Under the pieces are notes generated by a model. It was given only the letters and a program-made list of their open reading frames with translations, did no database searches and was not told where the DNA came from. A program made the translations under genes and the position numbers. Of a DNA stretch of 16,767 nt, positions 12,929 to 16,767 are shown piece after piece. Position 1 is the stretch's first letter. Each line of letters opens with the position of its first letter. The stretch spans positions 172 to 16,938 of the forward strand of contig DCHA01000051.1 in the NCBI GenBank assembly GCA_002315535.1, given 5' to 3'. This DNA comes from Firmicutes bacterium UBA1764. Lineage in GTDB: Bacteria; Bacillota; Clostridia; Peptostreptococcales; Anaerovoracaceae.

Positions 12929-14419
12929 CTATTCTTCTGTTTCCAGCTTTCCGCAATTTGCAAATACTCTTTCAAATCTTGAAAGGACATCATCAATCAT
13001 TTCTTCGTTATATGCGGCGCTTGTGTAAAGTCTTGATCCTGCCAGAGTTACAAGACCCTCTGCCATGTATGCAGCACCTATGTGCTCCATCTCAGCCTGG
13101 CGCTTTCCGGTCTGCTTTAAGATTTCAGGAATTGTCCATGGCTTTGTCCAGTCAATGCAGAAGTGCATTGTGCCTACGCTGTCGAGGTGGCATACAGAGC
13201 CCTGGTTAAATGCTACGAACGGAAGCTCGTATTTTGTAATCAGCTCCTTAAGGCCCTTTGTTAAACGGTCACCCATTCTGCCTGCAACTTCACATGCATT
13301 TCTCTTTTCGATTTCGCAAATTGTGTAATAGCCTGCAACGCATGAAATAGGAGTTGCGGCCATTGTTCCGCCGCACATTGCCTTTGTAACCTTCTTGCCG
13401 CTGGAATCAAGTCCGGCACCAAGGTGAGCCATGCAATCAGCATGTCCGCCAACGCCGCCTGCGCCAGGGTAGCCTCCGGCAATAATCTTTCCGAAGATAG
13501 TAAGATCCGGATTAATATCATAGTAGCTCTGAGCTCCGCCAAGTCCGATTCTAAAGCCTGATACAACCTCATCGCAAACAAGCAGTGCGCCATACTTATG
13601 AGCAAGATATTCACAGCCTCTTACGAATTCCTTTGATACAGGTCTTGTACCGCTTTCAGGTCCGATAGGCTCGATATATACTGCTGCGGTTCCACCGATT
13701 GCCTGATTCTTCTTTAACTTCTTTTCAAGATCAACAAGGTCATTAGGGAAGAATTCATCTGTATGCTTGAATACAAAGTTTGGAACACCCTTAGACATAA
13801 TACCCTTTGTACCAGGGACTCTCATGCCATATGCAAGCTGATCTGACCAACCATGATATGCTCCGCCCATCTTAAGAACATTCTTCTTACCGGTCTTAAG
13901 ACGCGCAATTCTAAGAGCGCACATGCAAGCCTCTGTGCCGCTTCCGAGCATTCTGAATTTTTCTACGCTTGGAACACATTCACTGATTTTCTTAGCAAGC
14001 TTATATTCGAATTCGTGAAATAGTCCGGTTGATGGGCCGCAGGTATTTAGAAGGTTTATTACCTGCTCTCTTACAACAGGGTCATTGCTTCCGATGATTG
14101 TCGGGCCTCCGGCCTGAAGTAAATCGTAATACCAGTTACCATCGATATCATAAAGCTTTGCACCTTCAGCCTTTTCAATGACAATAGGGAACGGATAGTT
14201 AAATGCAAGATTGTGCTGAACTCCGCCCGGAATTATATTTTTAGCCTCAGCTATCATTTCCTTGCTCTTAGCACACTTAGTATCAAAATAACCCTCAACA
14301 TATTCCTTGAGCTTGTCAGGTTTAACTGAGTAAATTGGTTTTTTAATAAGCTCATCAAGCTGTTTGGTAACCTTCTCAGCATCTAAGTATTCATCAATTG
14401 CAAATCCGTTATAAGCCAT
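12929..14419 (-). CDS. PLP-dependent class III aminotransferase, glutamate-1-semialdehyde aminomutase-like
   Basis: This PLP enzyme transfers or moves an amino group on an aldehyde or keto substrate. Class III landmarks are GSGTEACMCALR (159-170), AYHGWSD (187-193), VCDEVVSGFR with D283 for the pyridine nitrogen, FGKIIAGG with the PLP lysine K311, and GGTMAATP (350-357). Sequence style is that of GSA aminomutase, but at 496 residues it is about 65 longer, mostly at the N-terminus (1-60). No other tetrapyrrole gene is nearby, so HemL is unlikely. Neighbours argue for an aldehyde or keto-sugar substrate. The SD AAGGAGG (14425-14431) is the strongest in the operon. Together with the 24-nt gap after mazG, it suggests that this gene is translated strongly and independently. 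Confidence 0.88.
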   Translation of the reverse strand: MAYNGFAIDEYLDAEKVTKQLDELIKKPIYSVKPDKLKEYVEGYFDTKCAKSKEMIAEAKNIIPGGVQHNLAFNYPFPIVIEKAEGAKLYDIDGNWYYDLLQAGGPTIIGSNDPVVREQVINLLNTCGPSTGLFHEFEYKLAKKISECVPSVEKFRMLGSGTEACMCALRIARLKTGKKNVLKMGGAYHGWSDQLAYGMRVPGTKGIMSKGVPNFVFKHTDEFFPNDLVDLEKKLKKNQAIGGTAAVYIEPIGPESGTRPVSKEFVRGCEYLAHKYGALLVCDEVVSGFRIGLGGAQSYYDINPDLTIFGKIIAGGYPGAGGVGGHADCMAHLGAGLDSSGKKVTKAMCGGTMAATPISCVAGYYTICEIEKRNACEVAGRMGDRLTKGLKELITKYELPFVAFNQGSVCHLDSVGTMHFCIDWTKPWTIPEILKQTGKRQAEMEHIGAAYMAEGLVTLAGSRLYTSAAYNEEMIDDVLSRFERVFANCGKLETEE

Positions 14420-14424
14420 TTTAT

Positions 14425-14431
14425 CCTCCTT
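14425..14431 (-). promoter_or_regulatory. Strong ribosome binding site of the aminotransferase gene
   Basis: AAGGAGG on the minus strand, five nt before the ATG at 14417-14419. It is the only full-consensus site in this operon. Confidence 0.85.
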
Positions 14432-14443
14432 GCTTTATGTAAA

Positions 14444-15262
14444 TTATTTTATAGCTTTTCTTTCAATGGCCTTTGCCTCTTCCCAGAGCTTATCAAGCTC
14501 TTCGAGACTCATGCCCTCTTTCATATATTTTTCGACGTAAGAAAACCTGCTGATAAATTTAGCGGTCGTCCCGTTTAATGCTTCCTCAGGATCAACGTCA
14601 AGCATTCTTGCAACATTGACTGCCGCGAAAAGAAGATCCCCGACCTCTTTTTTTATTTCTTCTTGGTTTCCTTCTGAGATAGACTCAATGACCTCGGCTC
14701 TTTCTTCAAGGACCTTGTCCAAAGCTCCATCAACAGTTTCCCAGTCAAAGCCAACCTTTTTTGCCTTAGCCTGAACCTTGTCTGCTCTGTATAAAGCCGG
14801 CAGCCCTCTTGGAATCTTGTTCATAGAATCCGTCTGGCTTTCATTTTTCTTTTCCTGCTTTTTGATATCCTCCCAATTTGAAAGGACCTGCTTTGAGCTG
14901 AGATTATTTTCAAGCTCGCCGAAAACATGCGGATGTCTTCTGATCATCTTTTCGCATTCTTCATTTGCAACATCTGCCAGAGAAAATCTTCCTTCGCAAT
15001 TTGCTATGTCGGAATGAAAAATAACCTGCAAAAGAACGTCACCGAGCTCTTCTCTTAAATTAGCGTCATCATTGTTTTCTATTGCCTCAACCACCTCGTA
15101 TGCCTCTTCTATCATTGGCTTTTTGAGAGTGTCATGAGTCTGTTCTCTGTCCCATGGGCATCCACCCGGAGCCCTGAGAATAGTAATTATATCTGCTAAT
15201 CTTTTTACAGCCGATTCATCTGTTTCGGCCTTCTTTAGTAATTCTTCTTTATTCATTTCCAT
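14444..15262 (-). CDS. mazG: Nucleoside triphosphate pyrophosphohydrolase MazG
   Basis: MazG hydrolyses (d)NTPs to NMP and pyrophosphate and cleans aberrant nucleotides from the pool. Both tandem MazG domains are present in the 272 residues. The first has GGCPWDREQTHDTL (33-46), EEAYE (52-56) and EELGD (71-75). The second has KKVGFDW (168-174), EERAE (186-190) and EVGD (206-209). The acidic EExxE and ExxD magnesium ligands look intact in both. Starts at 15262 and 15256 are both possible. Neither has a good SD, and the 4-nt gap after the ATP-grasp gene suggests coupling. MazG is often a stray passenger in clostridial operons, so no link to the sugar genes is claimed. Confidence 0.94.
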   Translation of the reverse strand: MEMNKEELLKKAETDESAVKRLADIITILRAPGGCPWDREQTHDTLKKPMIEEAYEVVEAIENNDDANLREELGDVLLQVIFHSDIANCEGRFSLADVANEECEKMIRRHPHVFGELENNLSSKQVLSNWEDIKKQEKKNESQTDSMNKIPRGLPALYRADKVQAKAKKVGFDWETVDGALDKVLEERAEVIESISEGNQEEIKKEVGDLLFAAVNVARMLDVDPEEALNGTTAKFISRFSYVEKYMKEGMSLEELDKLWEEAKAIERKAIK

Positions 15263-15266
15263 TGGT

Positions 15267-16475
15267 TTACTGAGGGTAATACTTGCTGAATTTTCTATAC
15301 ATGTTAAGCTGTCTGGCCTTTAAATACAGCCAGCGCTTAAGCGGCATATCCTTTGGATAGTACTGCGAATCGCAGTGATCACCCTTTCGTACACACTCCT
15401 TAACAATAGCAAGCTTTTCTTTATCCTTAACGTATTTATATACAACGCCAAGCGGAACTACGTGCCAGAAATGCGGCCCCTTGGCGAGCTGACAGCTGAG
15501 GTCCTTGTGATATACATAGTCCTCTGTAACAAGCTTTGCCATATTGATTCCGGCGCCTGTTACTCTGTAATGGCTTCGTCCCTGCCTGATGTTAATCTCA
15601 AACATCTTGTACTTACCGTCACGATAATCGTATTTAATATCAGCATCAGCAAAGCCCTCGTAGCCGATATCCTCCATCATGTGGCCAATCTTCAGCATCA
15701 GCTCTTCGTTATACACAGTAAGAGTAGCGGCATTATTACCGATGGCCGTAGGCGTATGCTCCTCAAGAAGCACATTGCCAAGATTCATCATCTTGATCTT
15801 GTGATCAGATCCAATATACATCTGAAGGTCATATATGCTGTCATCAGCTCCTGGCACCATATCCTGAATAATCATATGGTCGTCGTAGCCATTAGCATAA
15901 ATTAGCTTAAGAGTATCAATTAATTCTTCCTTGCTGTTAATGAAATAAGCTTTATGGAAACCATCGAAATGATGCTTATGATATTTAACAGAATCCGAAG
16001 CCTTAAGTACAACCGGATATCCGAAATCTATTTCAAATTCATAATTCATTTCCGGAGTGTAAATAAAGGTCTTTGCATAGTCTAGACCATACTTGTCGCA
16101 CAGCTTATAAAAGCTTTCCTTTAAAGTAATATTATCTAGAACAGCCTTATCAGAATTCGGCAGAATAAATCTATCCTTAAGTGTTTCCTTATTCTCTACA
16201 ATCAGACGAACATAGTGATCAGCGCAGCCCATTAAAAGCAGCTTCTTTTCCTTGCCGTATTTCTCGGCGATATCGCTCATAGCCTTTAAGAATACAGGAG
16301 TCTCATCAAGATCCTTAACCTCAAGATAATCGACTATATTAGTATTTCCTGTTACCCCACCACGGTTTCTTGCAACCATGAGTGACTTAATACCATAAGC
16401 CTCATGGAAGGCTCTCGCCATGCTATATACGTTTATGTCACTTGCCAGTAGTATCGGCAAAAAATCTACGCTCAT
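15267..16475 (-). CDS. ATP-grasp superfamily ligase (D-aspartate ligase-like / COG3919 type)
   Basis: It probably joins a carboxylate to an amine through an acyl-phosphate made with ATP. An N-terminal Rossmann-like part starts LPILLASDINVYSMARAFH (6-24). The ATP-grasp region follows, and the magnesium site FEINIRQGRS is at about 292-301 (E293, N295). The closest families that come to mind are D-aspartate ligase, which adds the cross-bridge residue to peptidoglycan precursors, and uncharacterised COG3919 proteins. Substrate cannot be read. An in-frame ATG at 16496 would add seven residues, but the predicted transcript starts near 16502, leaving no room for an SD. The ATG at 16475 has AAAGG (16483-16487) seven nt upstream and begins next to the conserved FLPILL. 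It is the first gene of the operon. Confidence 0.82.
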   Translation of the reverse strand: MSVDFLPILLASDINVYSMARAFHEAYGIKSLMVARNRGGVTGNTNIVDYLEVKDLDETPVFLKAMSDIAEKYGKEKKLLLMGCADHYVRLIVENKETLKDRFILPNSDKAVLDNITLKESFYKLCDKYGLDYAKTFIYTPEMNYEFEIDFGYPVVLKASDSVKYHKHHFDGFHKAYFINSKEELIDTLKLIYANGYDDHMIIQDMVPGADDSIYDLQMYIGSDHKIKMMNLGNVLLEEHTPTAIGNNAATLTVYNEELMLKIGHMMEDIGYEGFADADIKYDYRDGKYKMFEINIRQGRSHYRVTGAGINMAKLVTEDYVYHKDLSCQLAKGPHFWHVVPLGVVYKYVKDKEKLAIVKECVRKGDHCDSQYYPKDMPLKRWLYLKARQLNMYRKFSKYYPQ

Positions 16476-16508
16476 CAATTCGCCTTTCGTTCGCATTTTT
16501 CCTTTTAT

Positions 16509-16517
16509 ATTATACCA
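16509..16517 (-). promoter_or_regulatory. Extended -10 promoter of the seven-gene operon
   Basis: On the minus strand TGG-TATAAT has its hexamer at 16509-16514. No acceptable -35 is found 16-18 bp upstream, where the sequence is G/C-rich (GGGGTC). Expected start is about 16502. The inverted-repeat element begins at 16517, so it occupies the place where a -35 would be. Confidence 0.6.
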
Positions 16518-16665
16518 TAATTTTGGCCTGCGACCCCACTCGAAAAATACTCCTGGGGTCTACGTTTCGACCATCATCAGACCTCGATGCCTCGGTCTTC
16601 TTCGGTCTGCTCTTCGCTTAATAGACCCCAGTAGCATTTTCCTCGGGGGGCAAGGCCAAAATTAT
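16517..16665. repeat. 149-bp imperfect inverted-repeat element, possible MITE or structured intergenic element
   Basis: The outer arms ATAATTTTGGCC (16517-16528) and GGCCAAAATTAT (16654-16665) are perfect complements. The inner arms CTGGGGTCTA (16553-16562) and TAGACCCCAG (16622-16631) are also perfect, with extra pairs between them (16544-16548 with 16636-16640). The central loop holds a further inverted pair, CAGACC (16578-16583) and GGTCTG (16604-16609). TATA occurs on both sides (16511-16514 and 16670-16673), which might be a target duplication but is low in information. No credible coding sequence is inside. It could be a non-autonomous mobile element or a folded RNA. Confidence 0.65.
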
Positions 16666-16672
16666 TTACTAT

Positions 16673-16697
16673 AAAAAAACCCGACCGTAAGGTCGGG
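16673..16697 (-). terminator. Intrinsic terminator of the gene entering from the right
   Basis: On the minus strand CCCGACC pairs with GGTCGGG around TTAC (stem 16680-16686 with 16691-16697). Seven T (16673-16679) follow. It lies 17 nt after the stop codon of the partial gene. In the plus direction no T run follows, so it acts leftward. Confidence 0.9.
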
Positions 16698-16713
16698 TAA
16701 TTAATTGACTTAA

Positions 16714-16767
16714 TTAGAAGAGTCCTGCGCCAAAGATTGGAGCAAATACTACAGCTACGATAGTCAT
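16714..16767 (-). CDS. C-terminal end of an unidentified hydrophobic protein (partial)
   Basis: The open frame enters from the window edge and ends at TAA (16714-16716), followed by the terminator at 16673-16697. The visible 17 residues are MTIVAVVFAPIFGAGLF. They are strongly hydrophobic, as in the last membrane helix of a transporter or pump subunit. The ATG sits exactly at the window edge, so it could also be a 17-residue small protein, but the 5' side cannot be seen. No family is claimed. Confidence 0.55.
   Translation of the reverse strand: MTIVAVVFAPIFGAGLF

Noticed and set aside
12929..14419. Calling the aminotransferase HemL
   Set aside because: Extra N-terminal length, sugar-enzyme neighbours and absence of other tetrapyrrole genes make that name unsafe.
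15375..15905. 176-codon open frame on the plus strand, opposite the ATP-grasp gene
   Set aside because: It lies wholly within a motif-rich gene on the other strand, has no SD or recognisable domain, and looks like a mirror frame. The same holds for the long antisense frames at 574-1065 and 10852-11400.
16476..16496. Upstream start (seven extra residues) for the ATP-grasp protein
   Set aside because: The -10 at 16509-16514 puts the transcript start near 16502, which would remove the SD. The extra codons themselves contain the SD for the start at 16475.
16517..16665. Riboswitch or T-box leader for the ATP-grasp operon
   Set aside because: The only supported promoter lies downstream of this element, so it would not be in the operon transcript. 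No T-box or known riboswitch core is recognisable.
16511..16673. TATA repeats as a firm target-site duplication
   Set aside because: Four A/T bases in A/T-rich flanks are expected by chance, and the bases between TATA and the outer arms do not match each other. Kept only as a hint.
1..16767. CRISPR array, insertion sequence, prophage or toxin-antitoxin genes
   Set aside because: No regularly spaced direct repeats, transposase, integrase or phage proteins are visible. Apart from the element at 16517-16665, nothing suggests a mobile region.

Overview
The window looks like a chromosomal segment of a strictly anaerobic, low-to-moderate G+C Bacillota, most like a gut or rumen clostridium of the Lachnospiraceae type. 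The reasons are a class III (oxygen-sensitive, glycyl-radical) ribonucleotide reductase with its radical-SAM activase, AGGAGG-type ribosome binding sites, TTGACT/TATAAT promoters, and proteins of clostridial character. No transposase, phage gene or CRISPR array is visible. The assignment to a family is inference from protein character only.

Left part (1-2704). All genes read leftward. A gap (GAPDH) and pepD (Xaa-His dipeptidase) pair is driven from an extended -10 promoter. It is followed by a consensus promoter that drives a tRNA gene cut by the window edge. The leader of that tRNA folds into a perfect hairpin.

Middle left (2705-8699). Genes read rightward: nrdG, then a promoter with two NrdR boxes, nrdD, a thioredoxin-reductase-like flavoprotein, a TPR protein and a DUF4037 nucleotidyltransferase-like protein. 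The NrdD carries a glutaredoxin-like domain at its C-terminus and lacks the asparagine expected of formate-dependent NrdDs. With the adjacent flavoprotein this suggests a self-contained, disulfide-driven anaerobic dNTP synthesis unit. The flavoprotein lacks the canonical NADPH-binding HRRxxxR motif, so its electron donor is an open question.

Middle right (8696-16475). A seven-gene operon reads leftward: ATP-grasp ligase, MazG, class III aminotransferase (GSA-aminomutase-like), class II aldolase, FGGY kinase, GtrA membrane protein and a divergent ROK-like kinase. The spacings are 1 to 36 nt. The combination of aminotransferase, aldolase, two different sugar kinases and GtrA does not match a textbook pathway. 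There is no transporter, isomerase or regulator, which points to building or recycling an envelope-glycan component rather than ordinary sugar catabolism. It is the best candidate in the window for an undescribed system. It meets the rightward operon tail to tail with a 4-bp overlap and no visible terminator.

Right edge (16476-16767). This holds the operon promoter (extended -10, no good -35), a 149-bp imperfect inverted-repeat element directly behind it, an intrinsic terminator, and the last 17 codons of a hydrophobic protein that enters from outside the window.
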